NCBI GenBank assembly: GCA_938017905.1 | Contig: CALIKX010000047.1 | Coordinates: forward strand, 1 to 64,000 | Reading direction: 5' to 3' | DNA from: an uncultured Thermoleophilia bacterium | Lineage (GTDB): Bacteria > Actinomycetota > Thermoleophilia > Miltoncostaeales > Miltoncostaeaceae | Length of the DNA stretch: 64,000 nucleotides | In this document: positions 1-7,973 of the stretch, piece after piece | Layout of the letters: each line of letters opens with the position of its first letter | Position numbering within the stretch: position 1 is the first letter of the stretch | Notes under the pieces: generated by a model | The model's input: only the letters and a program-made list of their open reading frames with translations | Told to the model about the DNA's origin: nothing | Database searches by the model: none | Made by a program: the position numbers and the translations under genes

Positions 1-128
1 CGGCCCGGGGGTGCGACCGGGTGATCCGCGTCGCGCGGACGGTGGCCGACCTCGCGGGCTCCGAGCGCGTCGGCGGCGATCACCTCGCCGAGGCGCTGCG
101 ATTCCGCAGTGCCGGGGCGCTCACGTGA
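1..128 (+). CDS. comM: ComM/YifB-type Mg-chelatase-like AAA ATPase, C-terminal end only
   Basis: Only the last 41 codons are present; the reading frame is codons 3-5, 6-8 and so on, ending in TGA at 126-128. The tail reads [20 protein letters not shown] and then [13 protein letters not shown], the C-terminal helical region typical of YifB/ComM proteins, where 'RVARTIADL' and 'HLAEALQYR' recur. ComM is a hexameric branch-migration helicase used in natural transformation and is very often next to dprA, as here. The TGA lies inside the GTGA start overlap of dprA, so the two are probably co-transcribed. The short length limits certainty, but motif and neighbour agree. Confidence 0.75.
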   Translation, partial: ARGCDRVIRVARTVADLAGSERVGGDHLAEALRFRSAGALT

Positions 129-1201
129 CAACCGCCGACCCAGACTGGCCCCTGGGCCTGGCGTGGCTGGCCCACGTTCTGGCGCGCGACCTCCAGCGCG
201 CAGCCCGCGAGGCCGGGGGTCCGGAGGCTCTCTGGGCCGCACGCGGAGCCCGAGAGGGCTTCCGGGCGCATGCCATGCGGGAGGAACTCGGTCGGATGGG
301 AATCACGCACGTGCCGATCACCTCCTCCGCATATCCTGACCGGTTGCGGACGATCTTCGATCCTCCATTTGGCCTGTTCGGCACAGCAGGAACGGGGTCC
401 GCGCTGCGATTGGCGCATGGGGTCCCGTGCGTGGCAATCGTCGGCAGCAGGCGGCCGACGATTGCCGGCCGACATCTGGCCCGTGCCATCGCGCGCGATC
501 TGGCGGCACGAGGAGCAGTGATCATCAGTGGCCTCGCACGCGGTATTGACGCAGCGGCCCATGAGGGCGCACTGGAGGTGGGCGGCGTGACCATTGCGGT
601 GCTCGGTTCGGGCGTCGACCGCGTGCACCCGCGACGGCACCTCGCCCTCGCGGAGCGCATCGCCTGTGGCGGGGCCGTCGCCAGCGAGTACTGGCCCGGC
701 ACGGAGCCGGCCCCGTGGAGGTTCCCCGCGCGCAATCGCATCGTCGCCGGCATGGCCGACGCCGTGGTGGTGGTGGAGGCCGCGGCCCGATCCGGCGCGC
801 TGATCACTGCCGACTTCGCCATGGAGAACGGCACCCCGGTCCTGGCGGTGCCGGGATGGCCGGGGGCGGCCATGTCCGCCGGCTGCAACGCGCTGCTGCG
901 GGCGGGTGCCGCGCTGTGCGAGGAGGCAGATGACGTCGTGGCCGAGGTGCGCCATGGCGCCTGGCGGGAGGCCCCCGTGCCCGCGGCTGCATCGGGCACC
1001 GATGCCGCCGTGCATGCGGTGGTGGCGCGTGAGCCCATCGGGGTGGACGCCGTGGTGGCCGCGACGGGGCTCGGGGCCGGGGAAGTGGCCGCTGCGCTGG
1101 CCCGGCTCGAGATATCCGGGCTGGTCGCGCGTGACCCCGGGGGGCTGTTCCGTGCCATGGCCCCGGCGCCGCCGGCGGAGCGCGGTGACGCGCGTGGCTA
1201 G
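125..1201 (+). CDS. dprA: DNA processing protein DprA
   Basis: 358 aa from the GTG at 125, which overlaps the upstream stop as GTGA. DprA (Smf) binds incoming single-stranded DNA during transformation and loads RecA. The Rossmann-like core is clear: [10 protein letters not shown], then [41 protein letters not shown], and [17 protein letters not shown]. The C-terminal 60 residues form a winged-helix region ([21 protein letters not shown]). The stop TAG at 1199-1201 shares CTAG with the convergent pafBC stop. The frame is open further upstream, but that stretch overlaps the comM end and has no DprA-like content. Identification is firm. Confidence 0.95.
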   Translation: MTTADPDWPLGLAWLAHVLARDLQRAAREAGGPEALWAARGAREGFRAHAMREELGRMGITHVPITSSAYPDRLRTIFDPPFGLFGTAGTGSALRLAHGVPCVAIVGSRRPTIAGRHLARAIARDLAARGAVIISGLARGIDAAAHEGALEVGGVTIAVLGSGVDRVHPRRHLALAERIACGGAVASEYWPGTEPAPWRFPARNRIVAGMADAVVVVEAAARSGALITADFAMENGTPVLAVPGWPGAAMSAGCNALLRAGAALCEEADDVVAEVRHGAWREAPVPAAASGTDAAVHAVVAREPIGVDAVVAATGLGAGEVAAALARLEISGLVARDPGGLFRAMAPAPPAERGDARG

Positions 1202-3282
1202 CGGCGTGCCCCCGCAGTGGCGTAGCGCGCAAGCAGGCGCTCGGCGTGCTCGGCCACCACGGCGCGGGTGCCGGCCGGGGTGTGAAGCACTGCCTCGCCG
1301 CCATGCTTGGTGATCTCGCGCACAAGCCATTCGTCGCTGGCATATGGGATCTCGACGATGACGGACCCGTCGGAGAAGCGCTCGGCGGATGGATGCTCCT
1401 CCGCCAGCCAGCGGGCGATGGCCGGGCTGCACCACACCGTCGCGATGTTGGCATGCGGCTCATCGGCGCCGGTCGCACCCCACGGCTGGTAGGGCACGGC
1501 CCGCACCTCGGGTCGCCGCTCGAAGTGCTCATCCACGGGCCTGGCGCCACGTATGCGGTCGAGGCGGAAGGTGCGCTGCTCGCCGGCGCGACGGCAGTGC
1601 GCCACCAGGTACCAGGCGTCGCGCGAATTCATCAGCATGTGCGGCTCGATCTCGCGCTTGGTCACCTCGCCACGCGACTCATTCCAGTAGTCGATCTCGA
1701 GCACCCGGTCCTCGCGCACTGCACGGGCCAGCATGGCGCCCACCGGCTCGCTGGCCGTCTGGACGGTCCCGAGTTCCACTCCGGTGGATGCTTCGCCCCC
1801 CACGGCCCTCTCGATCTTCGCGCGCGCCGAGCCCAGGGACTCCTCGCCCACCAGGGGCAGTCGGCCACCCACGAAGTCGAGGGCCCACAGCAGCGCCTTG
1901 GCCTCCAGCGGCGACAGGCGCGCCGGGCGGGAGAACTGGTCGCCGTAGACCTCCTTCTGGACCATCACCACGTCGCCCTCGACCTGCGCGAACAGCGCGT
2001 AGCACCCGCCACCGAAGTTGATGAGGTTGAGGAGGGTGAGGTCCTCCTCCAGGGCATCCTGCGTCAGGTTGAGCTCGGCCCGCAGTTCGGCGCACGGGAC
2101 CTCGGCCTCGTAGGACCTGCCGCATGCGGCGAGCAGGCGTGTCATGAGGGCCAGCAGGCGGGAGATGCGCTCGACGGGCACCACGCGCTCGGAGGGATCG
2201 TCCGGGGCCTCATCGGCGCCCGCGGGCTCCGGTCCGCGAGGCAGGGGCTTGGCACGCCGCCGGGGCTTGGTGGCATGGCGGGTGCGCAGCCGCTCCAGGG
2301 CCTGCGCGGTGGCCTCGCGCAGGGCCGGTGGCTCCAGTACCTCGGCCTCGTCGCCCAGGCCCAGCACCCACGAGATGATCTCCCGCTCGCCGCCGTAGTC
2401 CGTGCGGAACACCGCAGAGCCGTCGGGGCGCTCCTCCACCTGGCCCTGCTCGCCGAACATCTGGTCCACCCACCAGGTGATGGTGGGCGACAGCGCGATG
2501 ACGGCGGTGCCCACGGCGTCGGCCAGCTGCCAGGGGGCGCGGTCGCGGTAGCGCGACAGGTCCACCTCGCTCGGAGGGGGGAAGTCGTGCTCGGCACGCG
2601 TCTTGAAGGTGATGCGCCCCTCGATGCGCGACAGCCGGAAGCAGCGGAGGTCCTCGCGGTCGTGCGCGAAGCCCACCAGGTACCAGTTCCCCGCCATATA
2701 CAGCAGGCTGTAGGGGTCCACCTCTCGGTCCCCGTGGTCGTCGCGCCCGATCGAGTAGTACCGGAACCGGATGGTCTTGCGACGACTGATGGCCGACTCG
2801 ACCTTGATGAGATGGCCGGAAACCTCGGATGTATGCCGGCTGCCCAGCAGGTTCACGGCCACCGTGCGCGCGGCGTGATCGTCCAGGGGGCTGGGGCGAC
2901 CGAGCGTCAGGTGCTGCAGGGCAAGCCGCAGGGGCTCGGCGTAGGCGAACTGCCCCTCCAGCAGGTACAGGCTGGTGTGCAGCGCGCTCAGCTCGGCCTC
3001 GTCGAACTCGATCGGCGGCAGGTAGTAGTTCTCGGGCGGCATCGCGTACAGATCGCCCTGGAACGGGTCGTCGCTGGGCCGCTCGACGGCCAGCCGCAGC
3101 CCCACGCCTTCCAACTCGGAGCGATCGGAGTAGAAGCGGCGCAGGAACGCCTGCTCGCTCATCCCGCCGTAGCCCTCCACGGCCTCGTGGATCTCCTCGG
3201 CGGTGACCGGGCGTTGCTGTGCCATCAGGAATGCGACCAGCGAGAGCTGCCGCACCAGCTTGTCGTCGTCCCTCTGGCCCAA
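1198..3282 (-). CDS. pafBC: Fused PafB-PafC transcriptional regulator with two WYL domains
   Basis: 694 aa. Two tandem units, each an N-terminal winged-helix region followed by a WYL domain, correspond to PafB (about 1-350) and PafC (about 360-694), joined by a charged linker. Separate PafB and PafC form the mycobacterial activator of the RecA-independent DNA-damage response; WYL domains sense nucleic-acid ligands. Seen motifs: RRKTIRFRYYSI and LLYMAGNWYLVGFAH in half one, DRVLEIDYWNESR and MLMNSRDAWYLVAHCRR in half two. The TTG at 3282 is chosen because AAGGAG (3295-3290) lies 7 nt upstream; longer versions read into spacer and the divergent gene. A TAGCAT hexamer at 3320-3315 is a candidate -10. 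It is convergent with dprA, sharing CTAG. Confidence 0.88.
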   Translation of the reverse strand: MGQRDDDKLVRQLSLVAFLMAQQRPVTAEEIHEAVEGYGGMSEQAFLRRFYSDRSELEGVGLRLAVERPSDDPFQGDLYAMPPENYYLPPIEFDEAELSALHTSLYLLEGQFAYAEPLRLALQHLTLGRPSPLDDHAARTVAVNLLGSRHTSEVSGHLIKVESAISRRKTIRFRYYSIGRDDHGDREVDPYSLLYMAGNWYLVGFAHDREDLRCFRLSRIEGRITFKTRAEHDFPPPSEVDLSRYRDRAPWQLADAVGTAVIALSPTITWWVDQMFGEQGQVEERPDGSAVFRTDYGGEREIISWVLGLGDEAEVLEPPALREATAQALERLRTRHATKPRRRAKPLPRGPEPAGADEAPDDPSERVVPVERISRLLALMTRLLAACGRSYEAEVPCAELRAELNLTQDALEEDLTLLNLINFGGGCYALFAQVEGDVVMVQKEVYGDQFSRPARLSPLEAKALLWALDFVGGRLPLVGEESLGSARAKIERAVGGEASTGVELGTVQTASEPVGAMLARAVREDRVLEIDYWNESRGEVTKREIEPHMLMNSRDAWYLVAHCRRAGEQRTFRLDRIRGARPVDEHFERRPEVRAVPYQPWGATGADEPHANIATVWCSPAIARWLAEEHPSAERFSDGSVIVEIPYASDEWLVREITKHGGEAVLHTPAGTRAVVAEHAERLLARYATAGARR

Positions 3283-3326
3283 CCGGCCTCTCCTTCGACT
3301 GCGGCGCACTGCTGATGCTAGCCGGA
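3283..3326. promoter_or_regulatory. Divergent spacer between pafBC and the nuclease lipoprotein gene
   Basis: 44 bp. For pafBC (minus strand) it holds TAGCAT (3320-3315) as a -10 candidate and a strong Shine-Dalgarno AAGGAG (3295-3290). The plus strand of the same palindromic GATGCTAGC carries GATGCT (3314-3319), 7 nt before the ATG at 3327; it is a weak match to TANNNT and may or may not serve as a leaderless start. Confidence 0.45.
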
Positions 3327-3845
3327 ATGGGGGTGACCAGGCGCCTCCGGGGTACCCGAATTGTCGCATGTGGAGCCATGATCGCCACACTCGTGGCCGC
3401 GGGGTGCGGCGAACCGGGGGAGGGCCCCACACGGTCCGGGCGGGTGCTGAGCGTCGTGGACGGCGACACCGTCGTGGTGGCCGGGGTCGGCACGGTGCGC
3501 TACCTCGGCATCGACACCCCGGAGTTGCATCATCCCCGCCGCCCCGTGGAGCGGTATGCCGCGCGCGCGGCGGCGCTCAACCGGAGGCTCGTATCCGGGC
3601 GCACCGTGACGCTGGAGACCGATGTGGAGGAGCGCGACGCCTACGGCCGCCTGCTGGCATACGTGTACGTGGACGGCCGCATGGTGAATGCGCGGCTGGT
3701 GGCCGAAGGCGCGGCCGAGGCATTTCCCTTTCCGCCGAACACGCGCCACCGGACACTGTTCGCCCGGCTGCAGCGCGACGCCACGGCTGCAGGTCGCGGG
3801 CAGTGGGGACGCGCAGAGGGGGGCCCTCCGTGGGGCGCGCCGTAG
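3327..3845 (+). CDS. Thermonuclease (SNase-like) lipoprotein
   Basis: 172 aa from ATG 3327; ATG 3315 and GTG 3333 are alternatives. An Arg-rich start, a hydrophobic stretch and LVAAGC form a lipobox, so the protein is probably secreted and lipid-anchored at Cys-25. The rest is a staphylococcal-nuclease fold: SVVDGDTVVV, RYLGIDTPE, TLETDVEERDAYGRLLAYV and NARLVAEGAAEAF. The Arg of RYLGID, the Glu of ERDAYGR and the Arg of YGR match the three catalytic residues of SNase, so an active Ca-dependent phosphodiesterase is expected. It is divergent from pafBC. Its natural substrate, extracellular DNA or RNA, cannot be read from the sequence. Confidence 0.88.
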   Translation: MGVTRRLRGTRIVACGAMIATLVAAGCGEPGEGPTRSGRVLSVVDGDTVVVAGVGTVRYLGIDTPELHHPRRPVERYAARAAALNRRLVSGRTVTLETDVEERDAYGRLLAYVYVDGRMVNARLVAEGAAEAFPFPPNTRHRTLFARLQRDATAAGRGQWGRAEGGPPWGAP

Positions 3846-3882
3846 GGCCGGATGCCGTGCCGATGGGTTGTACGATCCGTCT

Positions 3883-4155
3883 ATGACGATCATGGAGCAC
3901 GACTACGGCATTCCGTCCGAGGATGAGCTGGCGCGGCTGGTCGGCGCCGCCACGCCCCACTTCGCGCTGCAGATCCGCGACCGCGTGGTGGCGTACCGCG
4001 CCGCACTGCCCGAGGGGCACCCCCGCCGTGCCGAACTCGATGCCCAGGTCATCCGCCTGGAGCGCCTGGCGATCGACGGCGCCGGTGGCCCCCGTGACGT
4101 GGCCGACCTCCCTCCGCGCCCCTCGCTGGAGTTGCGCGGGCGCGGCAGGTCCTAG
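3883..4155 (+). CDS. Small conserved-looking protein of unknown function
   Basis: 90 aa, MTIMEHDYGIPSEDELARLV onward. No recognised domain; it looks helical and soluble, with an Arg/Pro-rich tail. ATG 3883 is supported by TACGAT at 3871-3876 with a 6-nt gap and no Shine-Dalgarno, the leaderless pattern used across the window. The stop shares CTAG with the convergent Nudix gene. Codon usage matches its neighbours. No function is proposed. Confidence 0.7.
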   Translation: MTIMEHDYGIPSEDELARLVGAATPHFALQIRDRVVAYRAALPEGHPRRAELDAQVIRLERLAIDGAGGPRDVADLPPRPSLELRGRGRS

Positions 4156-4754
4156 GAGCGCCCGTCCCGGTCCGCGACCGCGTGCAGGATGCCGGCAAAC
4201 GTCCGCAGTATCCGGGCCGTGAGTCCCCAGACGTCCTCACCCAGGAGCGGATATCGCAGGGTCGTGATGTCCGGGTGGCGGGGGAGGCGCAGGTCGGCCT
4301 CCAGCACGTCGGCCAGCGGCACCTCCATGATCCGCGCGATCTCGGAGTCCTCCGGCGTCATCGCGGGGCGCCCCCCGGGGTGGTGCGCAACCCAGGGGCT
4401 CACGGTGAAGCCGCTGGCCATCGTCATCAGGTCGTCGAGCGGCCCGAGCACGCGGAGCGCGTCGCGGGCCACCCCGATCTCCTCCTCGGTCTCGCGCAGC
4501 GCCGCTCCGAGCAGGTCGGGATCGTGCGGCTCCAGGCGGCCGCCAGGCAGCGACACCTCGCCCTTATGATGGGCGACGGTATCCGACCTCTTGGTGAGCA
4601 CCAGGTGCGCACGGCCGTCGACGTCGTACAGGAGCACCATCACGCCGGCATCGCGTCCGGATGGATCGAGCACGACGCGCTCCCGTGTGGTGAGGGCGCC
4701 GGGCAGGAGGCCTGCGAGGTCCGCGGCGGTGGGAGTGCGGGCGCTGCTGCGCAT
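4152..4754 (-). CDS. Nudix hydrolase, CoA pyrophosphatase (NudL) type
   Basis: 200 aa. The Nudix box is complete: GGRLEP followed by REtEEEIG at about residues 71-94, with the catalytic Glu residues of the REUXEE core present. The preceding HHKGEVSLPGG matches the 'HxGEISFPGG' signature of the CoA-pyrophosphatase subgroup (NudL/Nudt7), which cleaves CoA to 4'-phosphopantetheine and 3',5'-ADP. A TACACT hexamer (4768-4763) lies 8 nt before the ATG, suggesting a leaderless transcript. Nudix family is certain; CoA as substrate is inferred from the subgroup motif. Confidence 0.88.
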   Translation of the reverse strand: MRSSARTPTAADLAGLLPGALTTRERVVLDPSGRDAGVMVLLYDVDGRAHLVLTKRSDTVAHHKGEVSLPGGRLEPHDPDLLGAALRETEEEIGVARDALRVLGPLDDLMTMASGFTVSPWVAHHPGGRPAMTPEDSEIARIMEVPLADVLEADLRLPRHPDITTLRYPLLGEDVWGLTARILRTFAGILHAVADRDGRS

Positions 4755-4792
4755 CGGCGCCGAGTGTACGCCGGGCTGACGGGCGCCCCCTC
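4755..4792. promoter_or_regulatory. Divergent spacer, Nudix gene / 226-aa gene
   Basis: 38 bp. The minus-strand -10 candidate TACACT is at 4768-4763, 8 nt from the Nudix ATG (leaderless). For the plus-strand gene I find neither a TANNNT hexamer at the usual distance nor a clear Shine-Dalgarno. Confidence 0.4.
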
Positions 4793-5473
4793 ATGAGCGG
4801 CGTACCCGGGCACCCGCCCGTGGAGGGCGCCTCGGCGGCGGCGCAGGCGGCGGCCGCCGCGGTGGCGCCGGGGCGGCCCATCGTGGGGCTCCGCGCGGTC
4901 GACACGGGCACGAGGGGGCAGGCGTGGCTGATCGCGTTCGAGGGGCCGGCATTCCTGTGCCTGGACGACGCCGGGCGTCCCGTGGCGTCGCGCATGCGGG
5001 CGTGCGACGTCGCACAGGCAGCCCTCGCGGCGGAGATCGTGGAGGAGGCCCTGGATGCCGCCGCCCTGCGCGCCATGACGGATGCCGCGGATGGTCTCGC
5101 GGCCGCTGCCGCAGGAGTGCCTCCGGCAGCGGTCGAGGCGCTGTCGCGCGCGGCAGATCACGCACGTGCGCTGGCCGAGTGGCGCGAGGCCCCGGAGCGC
5201 ACCGAGGCATCGCTCATCGCGCTGGACGCCGCGACCAGCCTGCAGGAGCGTGCGCATGCGGCCTACGCCACGTTCGTATCGCTCACCGATCCCCTGGCCG
5301 ACAGGCAGGGCGATCTCGACGCTGATGTACTCGCTGCACTCGTGGCCGCCGAGGAGGCCGCGGCGGCTGCGGGACTCGGTGCCTCACTCGGGGCGATGAT
5401 GGGGGAGGGCATGGCCGGAATCGCGGCGGCGGCGGATGAGATCGCCGCGCTGCACGTCACGCCGCTGCGGTGA
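4793..5473 (+). CDS. Ala-rich protein of unknown function
   Basis: 226 aa, MSGVPGHPPVEGASAAAQAA onward. Very Ala-rich, with a short central beta-like section (GQAWLIAFEGPAFLCLDDAG) followed by long predicted helices. No signal peptide or membrane segment. The C-terminal 17 bp of coding sequence overlap the end of the convergent aldo/keto reductase gene. I do not recognise the family. It is called a gene because it fills the gap cleanly, has normal codon bias and contains a plausible folded N-terminal segment. Confidence 0.6.
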   Translation: MSGVPGHPPVEGASAAAQAAAAAVAPGRPIVGLRAVDTGTRGQAWLIAFEGPAFLCLDDAGRPVASRMRACDVAQAALAAEIVEEALDAAALRAMTDAADGLAAAAAGVPPAAVEALSRAADHARALAEWREAPERTEASLIALDAATSLQERAHAAYATFVSLTDPLADRQGDLDADVLAALVAAEEAAAAAGLGASLGAMMGEGMAGIAAAADEIAALHVTPLR

Positions 5474-6482
5474 CCTCGGGCGCGGCTGGCGCCTCCGCCC
5501 CGTCGGGCACGTCGGGCGGCGCGAAGCCCGAGCCGACGAGGGCCTCGATCCGCGCCAGGTCCTCATCCGACAGCGGGGGCAGGCCGATCGCGCCGGTGAA
5601 CTCCACGAGTTGGTCCTCCCCGTGGATCGCCGTGACCACCGACGCCACGCCGGGACGCGACAGGCTCCAGAGGATCGCCGCCTGCCCCAGTGACCAGGGG
5701 CGCCCGGAGTCGTGCAGGAAGCCGAGGGCGTCGACGCGGGCGAGACCCTCGGCCAGCCACTCGCGCGACAGATGCGCCCGCGGGTCGCCGCGTGGGAATG
5801 TCGTCTCGCGCGAGTACTTTCCCTCCAGTAGCCCCCAGCAGTGCGGGTGGCGCGCGATCACGCATGATCCGGCGGCGTGGGCGAGCCCTGCGAGTTCCGC
5901 CCCGGGGTCGTGGCCCAGGATGCCCAGCTCCACGTCCAGCAGCGGGAAGCGGCCCTGCCGGATGAGCCGGCGGCCGTCCCCGGGGCGCGCGCCCTCCGGT
6001 ATGGCCACCCCGAACGCACGCACCGTGCCGTCTCGCACTAGTGCGTCCATCGCGTCGGCCAGGGCGTCATCCGCCAGCGCCCGTCGGGTGGGATGGTGCA
6101 GTTCGCAGATGTCGATGTGGCCGCCCAGGCGCCGCGCGCTCGCGCGCACCGCGGTGATGATGGCCTCGGGCCGGAAGTCCTGGGGCATTGTCCGTCCGGG
6201 TCGGCCCGCGTCGGCCTCGGCCCAGGCATACCCCACGCGGGTGGCGATCACCACGTGGTCGCGGCGTTCCGCGAACGCCCGGCCCAGCGCCGTCTCGGCC
6301 CGCCCCTCGCCATCGCGGTCCGCCACGTCGAAGAACGTGATTCCCCGGTCGAGCGCGGCGTGCAGCAGGCGCACGGCCTCGTCGTCGCCGTCATCGCCCC
6401 ACCACCCCGTGGCCAGCGATTCGGCGCCGAAGCCCAGTTCCGACACGCGGATTCCCGTGCCGGGGATCTCCCGGTAGCGCAT
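5457..6482 (-). CDS. Aldo/keto reductase family protein with altered catalytic tetrad
   Basis: 341 aa. The TIM-barrel AKR fold is recognisable: VSELGFGAESL, GITFFDVADRDGEGRAETAL, HVVIATRVGYA, ICELHHP, VRAFGVAIPEG, SLGQAAILWSLSRPGVASVV. The AKR tetrad is Asp-Tyr-Lys-His. Here Asp-52 and His-129 are kept, but the Tyr of 'ADxYG' is Asp-57 and the Lys of 'VIATK' is Arg-82. Hydride transfer by the usual mechanism is therefore unlikely; it may be a redox-inactive relative or use another chemistry. TAGTCT at 6494-6489, 6 nt from the ATG, suggests a leaderless start. Confidence 0.82.
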   Translation of the reverse strand: MRYREIPGTGIRVSELGFGAESLATGWWGDDGDDEAVRLLHAALDRGITFFDVADRDGEGRAETALGRAFAERRDHVVIATRVGYAWAEADAGRPGRTMPQDFRPEAIITAVRASARRLGGHIDICELHHPTRRALADDALADAMDALVRDGTVRAFGVAIPEGARPGDGRRLIRQGRFPLLDVELGILGHDPGAELAGLAHAAGSCVIARHPHCWGLLEGKYSRETTFPRGDPRAHLSREWLAEGLARVDALGFLHDSGRPWSLGQAAILWSLSRPGVASVVTAIHGEDQLVEFTGAIGLPPLSDEDLARIEALVGSGFAPPDVPDGAEAPAAPEVTAAA

Positions 6483-6513
6483 GGGGCGAGACTACGCGCG
6501 CCCCCCGACGCTT

Positions 6514-6969
6514 CTAGGCCGCGTCGCCCCCGAGGTCGTCCGCGTCGTCATCCGGCTCCAGCAGGAACTCGATCAGGTCCTCCACGGTGAAGCGCCCGGC
6601 CTGCATCGAGGCCACCAGTCCATACACGGTGGCGGAGTGGGGGCGGTCCAGGACGTAGGCACGTATGGCCTCGTTGCCGCGGGCGTCGATCTCCTCGATC
6701 GCCTGGCGTCCCACTGCCGTTGCCACCACTCCGGTGCCCTCGACATCGGCCAGCCCGGCCGCGGAGAGCGCCTTGGCGGCCGTCACGACCTCGTCCGGCT
6801 CCGCGCCGAAGCGCCCGGCCAGATCGGTGATCGACGCCCCGTCTTCATCTGCCGCCAGCGCCCGCAGGAGGAGGTAGGAGCCCGATGACAGGCCCGCATC
6901 CATCACCACCTGATCCAGCACGCCCGCGACCTCCGCGAGCAGCTGCAGGTCGTCCTCGTCCCGGCGCAC
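6514..6969 (-). CDS. Small winged-helix (MarR-like) transcriptional regulator
   Basis: 151 aa from GTG 6969. The central part SYLLLRALAADEDGASITDL, then AGRFGAEPDEVVTAAKALSA and AGLADVEG, has the layout of a MarR-type winged helix: dimerisation helix, HTH, wing. The C-terminus ends in an acidic tail after FTVEDLIEFLLEP. The GTG is fixed by TACGGT (6983-6978) 8 nt upstream; this hexamer lies inside the end of the upstream 108-aa gene, so the regulator probably has its own leaderless promoter although the genes are only 2 nt apart. Ligand and target are unknown; the MarR assignment is by pattern only. Confidence 0.65.
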   Translation of the reverse strand: MRRDEDDLQLLAEVAGVLDQVVMDAGLSSGSYLLLRALAADEDGASITDLAGRFGAEPDEVVTAAKALSAAGLADVEGTGVVATAVGRQAIEEIDARGNEAIRAYVLDRPHSATVYGLVASMQAGRFTVEDLIEFLLEPDDDADDLGGDAA

Positions 6970-6971
6970 GC

Positions 6972-7298
6972 CTAGGGACCGTACCGGTGCGCGGGGGCGG
7001 GTCGCAGGGAATCGTAGGCGGCACCCACCCAGATCCGGCCCGTCACGCCGCGGTCGTCCAGCGTCCTGAGCGCGGAGCGCACCACGCCGGGCAGCGCGCC
7101 GCGGCCCTGCGTGCGCGCCATGGTGATGGCGAAGTCGTGATCGGACTGCCCGACCGTCGGCCGGCCGTTGGCCCGGGCCAGGGCCACGCGGGCGTCCACC
7201 AGGCGCAGGGGGTCGTCCACCGTCAGGCGGCACTCCGCCACGGCCCAGTCCGGGGCGAGCTCGTCGAGGACCGCGTCGAATGAATCCGTGTAGGCCAT
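6972..7298 (-). CDS. Unknown 108-aa protein
   Basis: 108 aa, MAYTDSFDAVLDELAPDWAV onward, alpha/beta in character, with no signal peptide and no motif I recognise. A TAGCCT hexamer (7310-7305) ends 6 nt before the ATG and overlaps the stop of the upstream DUF1802 gene, so transcription probably restarts here. Partner genes on both sides are poorly characterised. No function proposed. Confidence 0.65.
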   Translation of the reverse strand: MAYTDSFDAVLDELAPDWAVAECRLTVDDPLRLVDARVALARANGRPTVGQSDHDFAITMARTQGRGALPGVVRSALRTLDDRGVTGRIWVGAAYDSLRPAPAHRYGP

Positions 7299-7307
7299 GG
7301 GCGCAGG

Positions 7308-7898
7308 CTATCCCAGCGTGTCGGCGTGCTCACCGGCCATCGGGCCCGCCGCGGCCAGGGAATCGGCCACTCCGTCCATCACCGCGGCGAACGCGTCATC
7401 GTCGATCACCGGGTCCTCTCCCGGCAGGTCGTGAACCACCTCGATCCAGCTGCGGCACCCGCGCATGTCACCGGTCATGTCCAGCCCGATGGGCGGCGTG
7501 ATCCGGTGAACCCGGGCGACGATCGCCATGAGGGGGTGGCGCGGCCTCCAGCGCAGGCGCTGTCCGGCATAGCCGTGCCCCAGCACGTGGTACGGGGCAA
7601 GGGCATCCAGCTCCGCCTGGGTGCTCACCTCATGCACGGCGGCCACGCGGCACCACGCCCGCAGGTCGATCCGGTCCGGCTCCTCGGTGACGCCGATCAG
7701 GTCCGCGTAGGCATCGCGGGCTGCGGGCACGAGCAACTCCGGGCGCTGGTGCACATGGGTGGGGAGGAGCAGGAATTCCCGGTGCGGCACGTCGAAGCGC
7801 TTCTCGCCGATGCCGCCCTTGCGCAGCATCACGACCTGCGCGCCGTCCAGCATGGCGGCGATGACGGAGGCCCATTCCTTGAGGGCGATTGCGGACAC
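7308..7898 (-). CDS. DUF1802 family protein
   Basis: 196 aa from GTG 7898. The N-terminal block AIALKEWASVIAAMLDGAQV, then VMLRKGGIGEKRFDVPHREF and LLLPTHVHQRPELL, is the characteristic DUF1802 signature ('ALKEW... LRKGGI.E...F...H..F.LFPT..HQ...L'). The biochemical role of this family is not established; conserved His, Lys and Arg residues hint at nucleic-acid or nucleotide handling. The start is supported by TACCGT (7911-7906) 7 nt upstream. A longer version from 7970 would run across the mqnE promoter and is less likely. Confidence 0.8.
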   Translation of the reverse strand: MSAIALKEWASVIAAMLDGAQVVMLRKGGIGEKRFDVPHREFLLLPTHVHQRPELLVPAARDAYADLIGVTEEPDRIDLRAWCRVAAVHEVSTQAELDALAPYHVLGHGYAGQRLRWRPRHPLMAIVARVHRITPPIGLDMTGDMRGCRSWIEVVHDLPGEDPVIDDDAFAAVMDGVADSLAAAGPMAGEHADTLG

Positions 7899-7973
7899 CC
7901 GGGGAACGGTAGCGCCCCTGGGGAGGGCCGGATGACCCTCGGGAGCGACGGCGTTCGGCGCTACGATCACCTC
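7899..7973. promoter_or_regulatory. Divergent leaderless promoters, DUF1802 gene / mqnE
   Basis: 75 bp. Minus strand: TACCGT at 7911-7906, 7 nt from GTG 7898. Plus strand: TACGAT at 7962-7967, 6 nt from ATG 7974. Neither start has a Shine-Dalgarno sequence. The spacing implies transcripts that begin at or within a base or two of the start codon. Confidence 0.6.

Noticed and set aside
1246-3315. Long plus-strand open frame (689 codons) opposite pafBC
   Set aside because: High-GC shadow: no domain, His/Gln/Gly/Arg-rich translation, fully antisense to a recognisable protein.
7326-7973. Upstream extension of mqnE
   Set aside because: Covers the divergent DUF1802 gene and the leaderless promoter; MqnE homology begins after ATG 7974.
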